Source: Apoderus coryli (taxonomy: Eukaryota > Arthropoda > Insecta > Coleoptera > Attelabidae). From it: a stretch of DNA of 64,000 bases. Where the stretch lies: contig OU452201.1 of assembly GCA_911728435.2 (NCBI GenBank), forward strand, positions 19,778,001-19,842,000, read 5' to 3'. Positions 11,685-22,917 of the stretch are shown here, piece by piece. The position numbers and the translations under genes are program-made. Position 1 is the first letter of the stretch; every line of letters begins with the position of its first letter. The notes under the pieces were generated by a model that worked only from the letters and a program-made list of their open reading frames with translations, did no database searches and was not told the origin of the DNA.

Positions 11685-12976
11685 TACTATTGCACAAATT
11701 ACATTATTTTGGCTTATCACAAAATTGTGTTCCTTTCTTTAAAAATTACTTGAGTGGTAGGAGCCAGAGGGTTGTGGTTCACTCGGATTTCTGGGCGTTT
11801 GGGGCTGTTGTCAAAGGAGTACCTCAGGGTAGTGTCCTGGGACCTTTATTGTTTTCTGTATACACGGCGGATTTCAGTCGCTTTTTGCAATTCTGCAGTA
11901 CACACCAGTATGCTGATGATTTTCAGCTTTATTGACGATGCTTATTATGCTGCCAGAGCCATTAATAATGATCTGGAAACCATTTCTCAACTCTCTGAGT
12001 GTCACGGTCTGTTTTTAAATCCTAATAAAACGCAACTTGTTCATTTTGGTAAAAATGCTGATGAGATAATGAATTCTAATTTGTTTAATGTAGAACTAAA
12101 TAATACCGTCCTGCGAGGTGCAAGCAGTTGCAATAATTTAGGAATCGCCCTTGACTCGAAACTTAGATTTGATACTTTAGTAGCAAATTTGTTAAAAAAA
12201 AAGTTATTTTAAGTTAAAGATGCTATATTTGTCAAAACATCTGCTGACGACAGAGATAAAATTGAAATTATGATCCTATCTGGGTTGTCTTATTGTGATG
12301 CTCTGTACTGGTCGTACCTAACTGAGTTAAATAGGAATAGTCTTCAGAAGTTCCAGAATAGTTGTTTAAGATTCTCTTATAATTTGAGGAAATTTGATCA
12401 TGTGTCGGAGTATTACAATGCTTCTAAGTGGCTTCGTCTGGATGAAAGATACTTCTTACATCTTTCGACATTGGTTTTTAAAATCAATAAGTTTAACAGA
12501 CCTGAGTATTTACATGAAAAATTGCAGAGAAGCCATGATATTCATGGTCGTGAAACTAGAAATAGAAATCTTTTCAATATACCACAGCACTCCACTGCCT
12601 TATTTCAGCGATCATTTTCCTACAACGCCGTTAAAATTTTTAATTCCTTGCCGCAGCGTATTAAGAACTGTTCCACTGCGGTAACTTTTAGGAATAAAGT
12701 TAAACAATTTTTGTACAATAGGAGGAACTAGATGTTTGATATATATTATTATGTTTTTGTTAATATCAGATGATGATAGATGATTAGGGGACAGTGTATA
12801 TTGTAGGTATAGTATTTTTGTGTTCTACATATATTATTTTTGTACTCTCCTTAGGTAAGTTTATGGTGGTTAGATAGAATAGCTACAGCTAGATCTGCCA
12901 CCGTTATAAGTATTAATTTGTGTGTAAGATCATTTTTTTCGTGAACAATAAAGACGCTTATTATTATTATTAATAT
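11685..12976 (+). pseudogene. LINE reverse transcriptase relic (frameshifted) with 3' end
   Basis: Three consecutive frames together cover the second half of a jockey/CR1-like reverse transcriptase. Frame one (11690-11935) contains GVPQGSVLGPLLFSVYTADF and the catalytic YADDFQLY. A frameshift near 11925 leads to 11940-12212, with LNPNKTQLVHFG and NNLGIALDSKLRFD. A second break near 12212 leads to 12270-12731, with LSYCDALYWSYL and the C-terminal FNSLPQRIK. The 3' UTR ends at a TTATTATTATT tail (about 12955-12976). The 5' half, including the endonuclease, is missing. The copy resembles the fragment at 29.6 kb (YADDFQLY in both). Confidence 0.85.
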
Positions 12977-13760
12977 TAACGAAATACTTTGCACAATACT
13001 CACATAGACATAACATAATTACGTTTTAAACCTATATTTACAGCAAATAAATAAAAAAAAATAAATAATATGAATCCGTGTTTATATAGGTATATATAAA
13101 ATTGTAAGTTTCCTAAACTCCCAAGCCTGAAAACTACGAGGCCTTAACTATGATGACACACGTGTAGGGTTGCATATAAGGGAACCTAAAATCCTAAAAT
13201 GTTATTATAAACGTGTTTTGTGTACACACGTTTGTCAGAACTCATTTCCTATCTTCTCAAATGATATAGATTTGATTTTTCAATAGGTGAGATTATTTGT
13301 ATAGATAGGTATACGTGTATATGCAGCATAAACATACATCATGTATAAAAGATATGTTTGCGGTGTAAATTTCTTTGAATGTTTTTTGTTGGTATTATTT
13401 TTATTCATGAATATTTCTCATGTTCAGAAATACGGTTTCCAAATGAATAATGAATACATTTTATAAAAAGTTCATTGAAAAAATACTCATTGAGATAACG
13501 AAAAATGAACTATTAATTCAATTAAAGCAGGTACGACCAAAAATAAGGAACGCATTAGTGATGTCCGATGATGTTACATTTTACAGATAAATCTTCTTAT
13601 CATTTTCAAAATCCTTGTAATGATATATAAAAAGAAAATTATTATCTTAGCAATTTTTAATTGTATTTTATAAACGACATACTGATTTTAAATGTGTTCT
13701 GGTTGAGTTTTGGTTTACTTCATTATTTTCTCGGTCCCGTTGATCTGCAACCCCTGTTAG

Positions 13761-14050
13761 CATGGTACATGACCAAAATGACCTGCTTTACCACAGTTCC
13801 ATACGGTACGACCATATTGTCTCTTGTGGAATACTTATGAGCCATTATGTTTTGTCTCACACCTCTAGAAGTTCTTTTGCCATATTGTGAAGAGATTCCT
13901 TTGACGAATCTCCGGTCAGTTCTTCACTACAATAACTTATTTGTCGCATTTTGGAGCACCCTCTGCTGGCTTGTCTTGCAGCTTCAAGTTCTAGAGAGTG
14001 TAATGGCGGCCCATTTTGAATGCCTGCTGATTCTTAACGTCCTTTTTGCC
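13761..14050 (-). pseudogene. Retroelement gag relic with a degenerate CCHC knuckle
   Basis: Translation of the minus strand gives a zinc-knuckle-like string VWNCGKAGHFGHVPC (plus coordinates about 13763-13810) in which the second Cys, the His and the last Cys of a CX2CX4HX4C box are present and the first Cys is replaced. Upstream in another frame is a polar region (SEELTGDSSKESLHNMAK). This order, basic/polar region then knuckle, is typical of LTR retroelement Gag proteins (family knowledge). No protease or polymerase follows. Low to moderate certainty. Confidence 0.4.
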
Positions 14051-14474
14051 ATCAAAAGTATAAGCTGTTTATAACTAACACTAAAAGATCGTAGGATAGT
14101 CTTACCAGGCGCGTGAGTTTGAAATTTTCTGCTACTTAACAAATCATAGCTCTCTTGTTTTTCTAGAGATTAATACTGCACTACTTCTAAACCCTTATCG
14201 CCTAGAGCTACTATTAGTGCCGGTTTTTTCCCATTTCTGCAAGAAATCGGGAAAAAGATTCGCATGATAACACCAAATTGTTACGTATTTGGGGTTAGCA
14301 TTTCAAAAAATCAAACACTTTAAAATTTACCCACTGTATATTACGTCTTCGAACTATGCAACTTATTATTATTATCACTTTAACAAGACTTTCACTGTCA
14401 GACTAAATTCGCGCGTGTAAACATTTACCTATAAACTCTCAATTAAAACTAAACTATTCTCTGCGAGAGAACTA

Positions 14475-15595
14475 TACAGGGTGTCCCGAAATTAGCCTGC
14501 CAAACGTTAACCACGAATTTTACGCTCCAAAATAATGAGAAAATTTCATATTAACATAGGTCGAAAAATTGTTGGTTTTCAAGATCAATATTGACGAAAT
14601 CTTTGAAGATAATCTAATGACATTTTGTACGTCTTCCAAACGTTTTATCCCTTAAACGCTGCAGGTATTTTTAGATTTATGAACTGCTAATAAGCGGGCA
14701 AAACAGCGAGAGGCATGGGGAAATACTGCCCCAACTTTTTTGTGGGTTTTTAGCAATTTTAAAACTCGATTTTAATAGACCAAACTGTTTTACAACAAAG
14801 GTATTCTTGTTTCATAGGCCAATTGTGCATCATTTTTAAGAAAAAATGGATTTAAATTAGTATGATTCATGTTTCAGCGTACGCATTGTGTGTTAATAAA
14901 AATTTACATTTTCTACTGTGCACGAATAAGTATTTCATCGTTTTAGAATTCTGCCACTTGGTATGTGCTATACCTGTGAGATTGTACATTTATCGTGGTA
15001 TAGAGATAGTTTCACATTAATCATCCGAAATAGGGTTGTCAATGGGTTCAAATTACCACAAAATTTTTGTATACACTTTTCCGCGATTTATTTAAAAATT
15101 ATGAAATCTTACGGTATTCTACGAAAAAAAGATGCTCTTGTTGAACTACAGTAGCATGCATTTTGATAGCCAAAATCCTATTTTGAACAAAACTACTGTT
15201 TAAAATCCGAATTACGCATCGGATATCGCCAATTTGTCAAATAAACTGTGTTTTTTTTTGTCATTCTATTATGATTTGGTGTTTCTAATAATTTCTAATA
15301 AGAAGTATTCATTGCAACAAAAATTCAAAACGATTTTACTCGAAAACGGTGCATGCGATTGTACTTTAACAAGAGCATGTTTTTTGCGTAGAATACCGAA
15401 AGATTTCATAATGTTTAAATAAATCGTAAAAAAAAAGTGTATAGAAACATTTTGTGGTAATTTGAACCTCACCTTTAGCAGCCAGTATCTTGAAAACCAA
15501 CAATTTTTAATATAATGAAATATTTAATATGAAATTCTTCTGGTGCGTAGAATTCGTGGTTAACGTTTGACAGGCTAATTTCGGGACATCCTGTA
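14475..15595. mobile_element. 1.1 kb long-TIR element, TACAGGGTGTCCCGAAATTAG ends
   Basis: The outer ~90 bp at 14475 and 15595 are inverted copies (TACAGGGTGTCCCGAAATT on the left, TACAGGATGTCCCGAAATT on the right read inward). Further in, 14960-15150 and 15270-15480 are also inverted relatives, so the arms extend over most of the element. Both inner arms yield a similar short peptide on opposite strands, again an inverted-repeat effect. TA dinucleotides flank both sides (14473-14474 and 15596-15597), consistent with a Tc1/mariner-type TA target duplication. No transposase is encoded. Confidence 0.75.
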
Positions 15596-15599
15596 TAGT

Positions 15600-17675
15600 A
15601 TAGTCTTGCCAATTTAAAAGTGAAATAGATGATGATCATTCCTTAAAGTATCAAAAAATATTGTCTTTAATGACTTAGATTTGCTTCGCGTGTCTCAAAT
15701 GTGACCGTAGGCCACTGGAAATGTACTATCTCTGTATCGTAAAATCATGAAACTGGATTTAGAACTACCTTTCATTTTCTTTTATTGAGTTAAATCATAA
15801 TTTTTGAGTGAGTAAAACTCCTATATTTTGATTCTTATTTATTTATAAAAACAAATAAAATGAAATTATATAAATATACGATAGATAAAATGTTCTTCTT
15901 TTTTGAATTTCTATGTGTAAAAATCCGACAAAGAACCAAATTATTAAACTCATTATAATTTGGATGATTTTTATAATCTTATAGAAGAAGAGCTATTATG
16001 CAAATCGCCTGAATAAACCGACCGCTTTATACCAAAAATTTCCATCATGCCGTCTAACGAAGTGAAAAATACGTAGCTCGTGGTCCCGCAGCGTCAAATT
16101 ACCGCCATTTTGTGCAACCATATTCCAGACACAAAGCGTTTTGTCCTCTCCTGCGAGAGACTTTTATCGAATTAAGTATTATGGTAATTCCACAACGCGA
16201 ATGGCTTTGTCATATTTTCACATATAATATACCGAATGGTCGAACTCAATTGGACATAGATTTGTAATGTCTAATAATTTTGCAACATTTTAATGGCACG
16301 TGCTAAGTAGTACTTACTCCAAATCAAATCAAATAATAATAATTCACGCTATTAAGTTAGATCAAGTAGGTATATTAAGTAGGTACGATACGATATTGTC
16401 TACATTTAAAGAATGAACATATTAAGTTTATGATAGCAAAATATTTAAAAAAAGCTAAAATCAAATTAGATTATTCAGCACATAAATCATTAAGGTAAAA
16501 ATGAATCTGGATGCATCATCTTCAGTGAACATCTATATCCTGGTTTAGTGTACTCGGTGTTGTCATAGAATATTATATATTAATAATTATATTTAATTAA
16601 TTAATTATAATATTTTTTGAAGTAATCCATAACAAAGAGGAGCGGGTTGTATTGATAAATCAAACGACGTCTGCTCCACAAATTATTTTTCATTTATATT
16701 TACAGACACAAATTCATTTTATAAATATCAAATTTGTTGGCTTGTTTTTATATATCATTCTATTGTTGAATTTTAAGCTTTTCTTAAGTTATATTCGGAA
16801 TCTCGAGATTTATCAAAGTATCAAAAAATAAAGAAAATTTCTCCTCGTATTCAATCCATAGATACGTGAGCAAAAATTGTAATAAAAAATTGCCTATAGC
16901 TATACGAAAAACACCCAACCAATATATGATCCAACCCCACAAAAATTCATCATTATCCCTTCAAAAGTCGTTATTGGTTATTTAGAGAGAAATTTTGGCC
17001 CCCCTTAAAGTCGTTGAAGGAATACACGTACAGATACATACGAGTATATGCATCTAACACACACACACGGTTATACAATTTTTCGGCACGTTATTCAATT
17101 ATACGTAATTGAAGGGGTGAGTAATATGTCATAAAATGTCAGCCCTTATACGTGATTTCTCTATTATGGGCAATATTTGAAATGCGTAATTGCGTACAAG
17201 ATTGGCAGGTCGTCGTAGGGTTTTTTAAAGGGGTTTGTACCTTAAGGGGATGACAGTGGTGGCAACGATAATAATTTAACAATAATTCAAATATTTGTAA
17301 TGCCTATACGTTCCTTTTTTAATTCTTTTTTTAAATTAGAAAACCATCAATTGGTGGTATGTCAATTGGTGTAGACAAGAGATATCGTAGATTATCGGAA
17401 GACAAAAAAAGTTTTGATTGACATAATCAGGTGTATGGACCTACATCACGAGTGGAAATGGAAAACCAACTTCAAACCATTAACAAACTGTTGGACAAAA
17501 AGCAGATTGTTTATCGCTATTGCACAAAGTGCAATTTGAATTTCATTAATTGTCAAGTTTAGAAGAGCAAAAATTAAATTAAATAAAAAAAAATATATTG
17601 AAATATTTACGAGAAACAAAACAAAACAAAATTTAAAAGTATAATAATATATTAGTAGTAGACGATTTTTTTTTT
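15600..17675. other. No supported gene
   Basis: I see no protein family, RNA gene or element end that can be supported. A short CA microsatellite occurs near 17060. A frame near 17440-17560 on the plus strand (containing YRYCTKCNLNFINC) is suggestive of a zinc-binding peptide but has no further support. Confidence 0.35.
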
Positions 17676-17679
17676 TATT

Positions 17680-18291
17680 TTAAAAAACATTATCATCATT
17701 CTCAGCGCAATCGTCTTCGCCGTTTTCATGTTCTTCGTCACTTTTTTCAAAAAGAATCAAGCTTTTTTTATATTCACCAATGAGCAATTAGTACCAAGAT
17801 TTTTGATTACTTCTTTTTGTTTGTAAAGTTCTCAATATTTTTGAGGTTTTTATCACCCCGTACCCCGTCTCGTCTTATGATCTTTTCCACCCTCCCAAAA
17901 ATTGTACGTGCCGGAAGATAAGAATGTTCTTGCACTAGGAAAATACCTCTAATTGCAATGCAAATTTGGTATTTTTCACAAAATCAAACAGCGCTGAAGA
18001 TGTTTCGTCGGCTGTAACGCAAAGAATGTAAATTACAGCTGGTTTAACCTATTATGTGAGAACGTTTGGGAGAACCTGGAATTGCTATTAGTCAAAACAC
18101 AAAGATACTGATTTAGGCAGTTCTTTCATTATTTTATGGAACTGAGATGCTCTTATCTTGTGAACTTTCAACTGGTTCTGTAATAATTTGCTTTTATCAA
18201 TAATATTCGTGGGATTATTGAATTGCGTTGCACAAAATTAACATTCATATGTAGCCGAGCTACTAACGTCCCTAAGGCGTTTATAATTTAC
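17680..18291 (-). pseudogene. C-terminal half of a transposon-type gene split by the Gypsy element
   Basis: On the minus strand, fragments in shifting frames read KNNKLLQNQLKVHKIRASQF, then CVTADETSSALFDFVKNTKF, then HSYLPARTIFGRVEKIIRRD, then an acidic tail (EEHENGEDDCAENDDNVF) that stops at 17680-17682. I recall the HS-Y/F-LP...FG..EK signature from a multi-copy, probably transposon-derived, protein family in insect genomes, but I cannot name the family firmly. The order is right for the C-terminal half of the protein whose N-terminal half lies at 22918-23268. Several frame breaks and in-frame stops show that it is a pseudogene. Confidence 0.5.
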
Positions 18292-18471
18292 TGTTAGGGT
18301 TATCATTAAAAGAAGGTTTTCAGTAGACTGGTCTTTATTATTATTAATTATCTATATGGTAAACTATGTACAGCTGGTATTGATATACACATATATAAAA
18401 ACAATCACCTAGTAGATAGTAGATATACAAATCTACAGAGCTGGTATAAACTAATGATATTAACTATAACA
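18292..18471 (-). repeat. 3' LTR of the Gypsy element
   Basis: This 180 bp direct repeat begins TGTTA and ends AACA on the plus strand (the terminal bases form the usual TG...CA). It differs from the partner LTR by one base in the run AAAACAA(T/C)CACC. For the minus-strand element it is the downstream LTR. Confidence 0.95.
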
Positions 18472-18490
18472 TCCCCCTTATTAAATTAAA
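18472..18490 (-). other. Polypurine tract
   Basis: Read on the minus strand, AATAAGGGGGA immediately precedes the 3' LTR. A purine run in this position is the primer for plus-strand DNA synthesis in LTR retrotransposons. Confidence 0.7.
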
Positions 18491-18540
18491 CAATTTATTT
18501 CCACTTAAAGATAGCATAACAATAAAAATAATTTTTATTA

Positions 18541-21500
18541 CTAAATACATAATCTATCTGGAGCACGCACAGCCCTACCAAACTTAGTTCTATATGGACT
18601 AATATGAGACTTTCGAAAACTTTTTCTATTTACATGATCGTTGTTAGTCGAATCGCAAACACTCTCTTCGTCATCTGAAGGAATCGGTCTGAATTGTGGC
18701 ATTTGTAAATTATTTTTATTTGCATTTCGATCAACAATAAATTTTCTATTTCTCACATAAACTTTATTATTCTTATATAATCTTACATTATATGATCTCG
18801 GTCTAAAATTTTTATTTACAACTTTTCCAGGAAGATTTCTATCACCAAATTTTACAAACACTTCTTGATTGTCTTTTAATTTAGACAACGGTTTACTAGT
18901 TTTGTCATAATATTTTTTATGATACTTTTGTTTTTCGAGAAGACGATTTCTAAATTGTTTATTGATTCTTAATGGATTCAAACTATTAACAGTAATAGGT
19001 AATATACTTTTTAAAGATTTGTTATATAATAATTGAGCTGGAGAATACATCTTATCAAATAGAGGTGTATTTCGTATTTCCAATAAAGCAATAAATGGAT
19101 CGCAACCAGAATCACAACACTTTTTTAACGTATTTTTAACCGTTTGAATAGTTCTTTCCACAAGACCATTTGACTGCGGATATAGAGGAGAAGAAGATAT
19201 GTGGTTAAAATCCCATTCATTTACAAAAGCTTTAAATAATTCAGAAGTAAAATAACTAGCATTATCTGAAAATAAAATTTCTGGGATACCTTGTCTAGAA
19301 AAAATATTTTTTATTTCAGTTATTATTGTCTTAGAAGTAGTATTCTGTAATTGTACAATTTCAAAAAACTTAGAAAAATAATCCACTAAAATCAAGTAAT
19401 TATTTTTATCAAACTCAAAAACATCCATTGCTACTTTTTGCCAAGATCTAGAAGGAATAGAATGTGGCAATAATGGTTCTTTTTGATTAGTCTTTGTATA
19501 AGTATTACACGTGAAACAATCCTTAACAAAATTATCGATATCACGTGACATACCAGGCCAATACAAAATTTCTCGCGCCCTTAGTTTTGTTCTCTCCTTA
19601 CCTAAGTGGCTTGAATGTAATTTAATCAAAATGTCTTTTCTCAAATTTTTTGGTATTATGATTCTAGAATTTTTTAATAACAATCCATCGCAAAAAGAAA
19701 TTTCATCTCTGAATTCATAATAAACTTTTATTATATCTTTTACATTTTGTTTATTCTCTGGCCAACCCTGTTTTACCATTTTAATTAGCTCAATCATTTC
19801 CCTATCAGATGAAAGTTCTTTTACAATATCTGACATTTTTTTACTACTGACTGGAAAATTTCTAGTTACCAAACAAATTTGAGCATCCAACTCTTTATCC
19901 AGTAAATTATTTAATTCAATATCTGAGCTATTATCAAAATTATCGTCGTGGCCTCTCGACAATGCATCAGCTAAATATAAAGTTGAACCTTTTTTATAAA
20001 TAAGATTTATATCATACTTTTCAATTTGAATTAACATTCTTTGTAATCGTGGCGGACATGAATTGAGCGGTTTTCTTACTATAGAAACTAATGGACTGTG
20101 GTCAGTTTCAATAGTAATATTTTTTCTTCCAAAAACGTATTGATGAAATCTAGTTAATCCAAACACTACAGCTAACATTTCACGTTCAATAGGTGCATAA
20201 TTTCTTTGAGTTGATGTTAATGATTTTGATGCATAATAAACAGGTAAATTATCTTGAAGTAGTACAGCACCAATTGCATTACTTGAAGAATCCACAGAAA
20301 TTTTTAAACATTTTTTATAATCATAAAATTGAAGTACTGGTTTTTGTGTTAATATTTTTTTTAATTCATTGAAAGAATTTTCATGATAATATTCCCAATG
20401 CCAGTCTGTTTCATTTTTTAATAGATCTCTCAAATGTTCAGTTTTATAAGATAAATTTGGAATAAATTTTGATACGTATGTTATCATACCTAAAAATCTC
20501 TCTACATCTTTTTTACAGTCTGGCCTTCTAAAATTATTTATCGCTAAAACCTTATCTTCACTTGGTTCTATACCGTTTTCTGATATTTTATGTCCAAGAA
20601 ACGTTAAACTATTTATTCCAAATTTACATTTATTTAAATTTAATTTTAAATTTATTTCTTGACACCGTTCTAATAGTTTTTGTAATCGAGAATTATGTTC
20701 TTCGATTGTTTTACCATAAACCAAAAAATCATCAATATATGATTCAACACCATCAACATTTTCAAAAAGAAATTTAATTTTTTTATAAAAAATTTCAGAG
20801 GCCAAAGTTATTCCGTACGGTAATCTTAGAAATCTATACCGTCCGAAAGGTGTATTAAATGTACATAATAATGAACTTCTATAATCTAATTGTATCTGCC
20901 AAAACGCATCACTTGCATCCAAAACTGAAAAATATTTTGCTCCATTTAATTTTGAAATTATATCATCAACTGTAGGCAATGGAAAATAATCTCTTTTTAT
21001 AGCTTTATTTAGGTCTTTTGGATCCATGCAAATGCGTATATCTCCGTTGGGTTTATTCACTATAACTAGTGAGTTTACCCACTCGGTTGGTTCATCTACT
21101 TTTGCAATAATTTTATTTTTTTCTAAACGAATTAATTTTTGCTTTAACTTACCTTGTATTGCAAAGGGAACTTTTCTCGGTACATGAACCACTGGCCTTA
21201 TTTTTTCATCTATTTCAATTTTATATTCGCCTGGCAGACACCCGATGCCTTCAAAAACATTTTTAAATTGTCTTACTAATTGTTCATAATTTTTGTTTTC
21301 ACCTAATTCTGCAACATACTTAATTAAATTTAAATTTTCGCAATCATTTTTCCCCAAAATTGGTGTACTATTCTTTTCATTTACAATGTAAAAAGTCAAG
21401 GTTTGAGAAATATTTTTGTATTTACAATCTAAATTACATTTTCCCAATAATTTTATTTTTTCTCCAGTATAAGTAGATAAATTTGAATTTTCTTTAATTA

Positions 21501-22590
21501 ATTTGTTTGCAGGTAAATTTAATTTTTCTAAATAACTTACAGGAATTATATTTACTTGTGCTCCAGTATCAAGTTTGAAATTAATTTTTGTACCATTATG
21601 AACATTTAATTCTACTTTCCAATCATTTTTATTTATACAATCAACATTACTTATATCTATAGAGTCTATAAAAATGTCATTTTCTAAATTTTCATCATTT
21701 TCCCAATTAATTTTGTTTACAGATTTACAAACTTTTGCAAAATGATTTAATTTTTGACACTTTACACATTTTTTACCAAATGCAGGACACTTATTTATAC
21801 CGTGAAACATACCGCACTTAAAACAATTAAATTTATGTGGAGTTACACTACCTTTTTTTTGCTGTAATTTTCCATAATTTGGACGATGAACATCTTTCTG
21901 TTGATATCTTGCCTTCGAAGAACTTTTGAAATCTGCTTTCACTCTGTCGACATAACTCGATTCTTTAATTTGCGTTTTTGAAGAACAAATTGTTTCAAGT
22001 TGAATTTTTGTTCGTTCTGCAGATCTACAAATATCTAGGGCTTTAGATAATGTTAGATCTTTAATTCGTAATAGACGATCTTTTACTGCTACGTCTTTGA
22101 TACCTAATATTAATTTATAGTTAATTAAACTATCCGTCAAAGTTTCAAAATCACATGTTGCACTCAAATCTCGTAGTTCTGTAACGTATGCATCAATTGG
22201 TTCATTTTCTTGTTGATTTCGTAAGAAAAATATGTGCCTTTCATATGTCACATTTTTTTCTGGAGTGAAATATTCTTCAAATTTTGATACTATTATATCG
22301 TAATCAAATGAATTTTCATTTACGCCATAGGTAAAATTGTTGTAGATTTTTAATGCCCTATCGCCAATGGAAGATAGTAACATTGATGATTTATAATTAG
22401 AAGTTTCATTTTCACACCTTGACGCCTGGAGAAATAATTTAAATTTTTGTATGAAAAATTTCCAATTTTCTGCTAAATTTCCATCCCAAGACATAGAAGT
22501 TGGAGGCGGAATTGAAGTATTTACAACTGTTTTTGAAGTTGAAGGTACTGCTGTGGCTTCTCTGTTGTCTGGCATACTTACAAGTTGCAC
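18541..22590 (-). CDS. Gag-Pol polyprotein of Ty3/Gypsy element (1349 aa)
   Basis: One intact frame carries all replication functions. A Gag-like region (about residues 34-210, WDGNLAENWKFFIQKF onward) is followed by two zinc knuckles (C256-X2-C259-X3-H263-X4-C268 and C275-X2-C278-X4-H283-X4-C288). The aspartic protease has DTG at 341-343. Reverse transcriptase spans about 455-690, with LDASDAFWQIQL and the catalytic YIDD at 618-621. RNase H follows (VDSS with D767; TDH with D830). Integrase has the H992/H995...C1025-X2-C1028 zinc domain and the triad D1056, D1109, E1145 with exactly 35 residues between the last two. Residues after 1200 form a basic C-terminus with a KFGDRNLPGKVV core. The start is the first Met of the frame, 98 bp downstream of the 5' LTR. 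No stop, frameshift or missing catalytic residue is seen, so the element may be competent. Confidence 0.95.
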   Translation of the reverse strand: MQLVSMPDNREATAVPSTSKTVVNTSIPPPTSMSWDGNLAENWKFFIQKFKLFLQASRCENETSNYKSSMLLSSIGDRALKIYNNFTYGVNENSFDYDIIVSKFEEYFTPEKNVTYERHIFFLRNQQENEPIDAYVTELRDLSATCDFETLTDSLINYKLILGIKDVAVKDRLLRIKDLTLSKALDICRSAERTKIQLETICSSKTQIKESSYVDRVKADFKSSSKARYQQKDVHRPNYGKLQQKKGSVTPHKFNCFKCGMFHGINKCPAFGKKCVKCQKLNHFAKVCKSVNKINWENDENLENDIFIDSIDISNVDCINKNDWKVELNVHNGTKINFKLDTGAQVNIIPVSYLEKLNLPANKLIKENSNLSTYTGEKIKLLGKCNLDCKYKNISQTLTFYIVNEKNSTPILGKNDCENLNLIKYVAELGENKNYEQLVRQFKNVFEGIGCLPGEYKIEIDEKIRPVVHVPRKVPFAIQGKLKQKLIRLEKNKIIAKVDEPTEWVNSLVIVNKPNGDIRICMDPKDLNKAIKRDYFPLPTVDDIISKLNGAKYFSVLDASDAFWQIQLDYRSSLLCTFNTPFGRYRFLRLPYGITLASEIFYKKIKFLFENVDGVESYIDDFLVYGKTIEEHNSRLQKLLERCQEINLKLNLNKCKFGINSLTFLGHKISENGIEPSEDKVLAINNFRRPDCKKDVERFLGMITYVSKFIPNLSYKTEHLRDLLKNETDWHWEYYHENSFNELKKILTQKPVLQFYDYKKCLKISVDSSSNAIGAVLLQDNLPVYYASKSLTSTQRNYAPIEREMLAVVFGLTRFHQYVFGRKNITIETDHSPLVSIVRKPLNSCPPRLQRMLIQIEKYDINLIYKKGSTLYLADALSRGHDDNFDNSSDIELNNLLDKELDAQICLVTRNFPVSSKKMSDIVKELSSDREMIELIKMVKQGWPENKQNVKDIIKVYYEFRDEISFCDGLLLKNSRIIIPKNLRKDILIKLHSSHLGKERTKLRAREILYWPGMSRDIDNFVKDCFTCNTYTKTNQKEPLLPHSIPSRSWQKVAMDVFEFDKNNYLILVDYFSKFFEIVQLQNTTSKTIITEIKNIFSRQGIPEILFSDNASYFTSELFKAFVNEWDFNHISSSPLYPQSNGLVERTIQTVKNTLKKCCDSGCDPFIALLEIRNTPLFDKMYSPAQLLYNKSLKSILPITVNSLNPLRINKQFRNRLLEKQKYHKKYYDKTSKPLSKLKDNQEVFVKFGDRNLPGKVVNKNFRPRSYNVRLYKNNKVYVRNRKFIVDRNANKNNLQMPQFRPIPSDDEESVCDSTNNDHVNRKSFRKSHISPYRTKFGRAVRAPDRLCI

Positions 22591-22669
22591 ACAACACTAA
22601 CACTAATACTTTTCTATACTTAGTATACTTTAAGTTATAGACTTTATTCAATTTATTGATTTTTAATAT

Positions 22670-22687
22670 ATCCTACTGACTTCGCCA
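22670..22687 (-). other. Primer-binding site
   Basis: Directly after the 5' LTR the minus strand reads TGGCGAAGTCAGTAGGAT. A TGG start complementary to a tRNA CCA end is the hallmark of LTR-element primer sites. The specific tRNA cannot be decided here; TGGCGA starts are known for Arg- or Ser-type primers in some insect elements. Confidence 0.75.
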
Positions 22688-22867
22688 TGTTAGGGTTATC
22701 ATTAAAAGAAGGTTTTCAGTAGACTGGTCTTTATTATTATTAATTATCTATATGGTAAACTATGTACAGCTGGTATTGATATACACATATATAAAAACAA
22801 CCACCTAGTAGATAGTAGATATACAAATCTACAGAGCTGGTATAAACTAATGATATTAACTATAACA
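22688..22867 (-). repeat. 5' LTR of the Gypsy element
   Basis: This is the 180 bp partner of the repeat at 18292-18471, with one base difference. It should hold the promoter of the element; no unambiguous TATA box can be chosen in such AT-rich sequence. Confidence 0.95.
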
Positions 22868-22917
22868 CTATGAGCCATCATTCCAAAGTTTAGCAATACA
22901 GATAAGTAAATTATTCA

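Larger units (their letters stand above)
18292..22867 (-). mobile_element. Full-length Ty3/Gypsy LTR retrotransposon, young
   Basis: The element has two 180 bp LTRs (18292-18471 and 22688-22867) starting TGTTA and ending AACA, differing at a single position (T/C), a primer-binding site next to the upstream LTR, a polypurine tract next to the downstream LTR, and one uninterrupted 1349-codon Gag-Pol frame. There is no env-like frame. Flanking 4-5 bp are TTTAC on one side and CTATG on the other, so no clear target-site duplication is seen. The near identity of the LTRs implies a recent insertion. A single gag-pol frame with this integrase type resembles the mag lineage (family knowledge). It sits inside an older transposon-type gene. 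Confidence 0.95.

Noticed and set aside
14963..15472. Frames of about 60 codons on both strands
   Set aside because: They come from inverted arms of the 14475-15595 element and give similar peptides, with no known domain.
19511..20777. Plus-strand frames within the Gypsy element
   Set aside because: They are antisense shadows of the intact minus-strand Gag-Pol frame.
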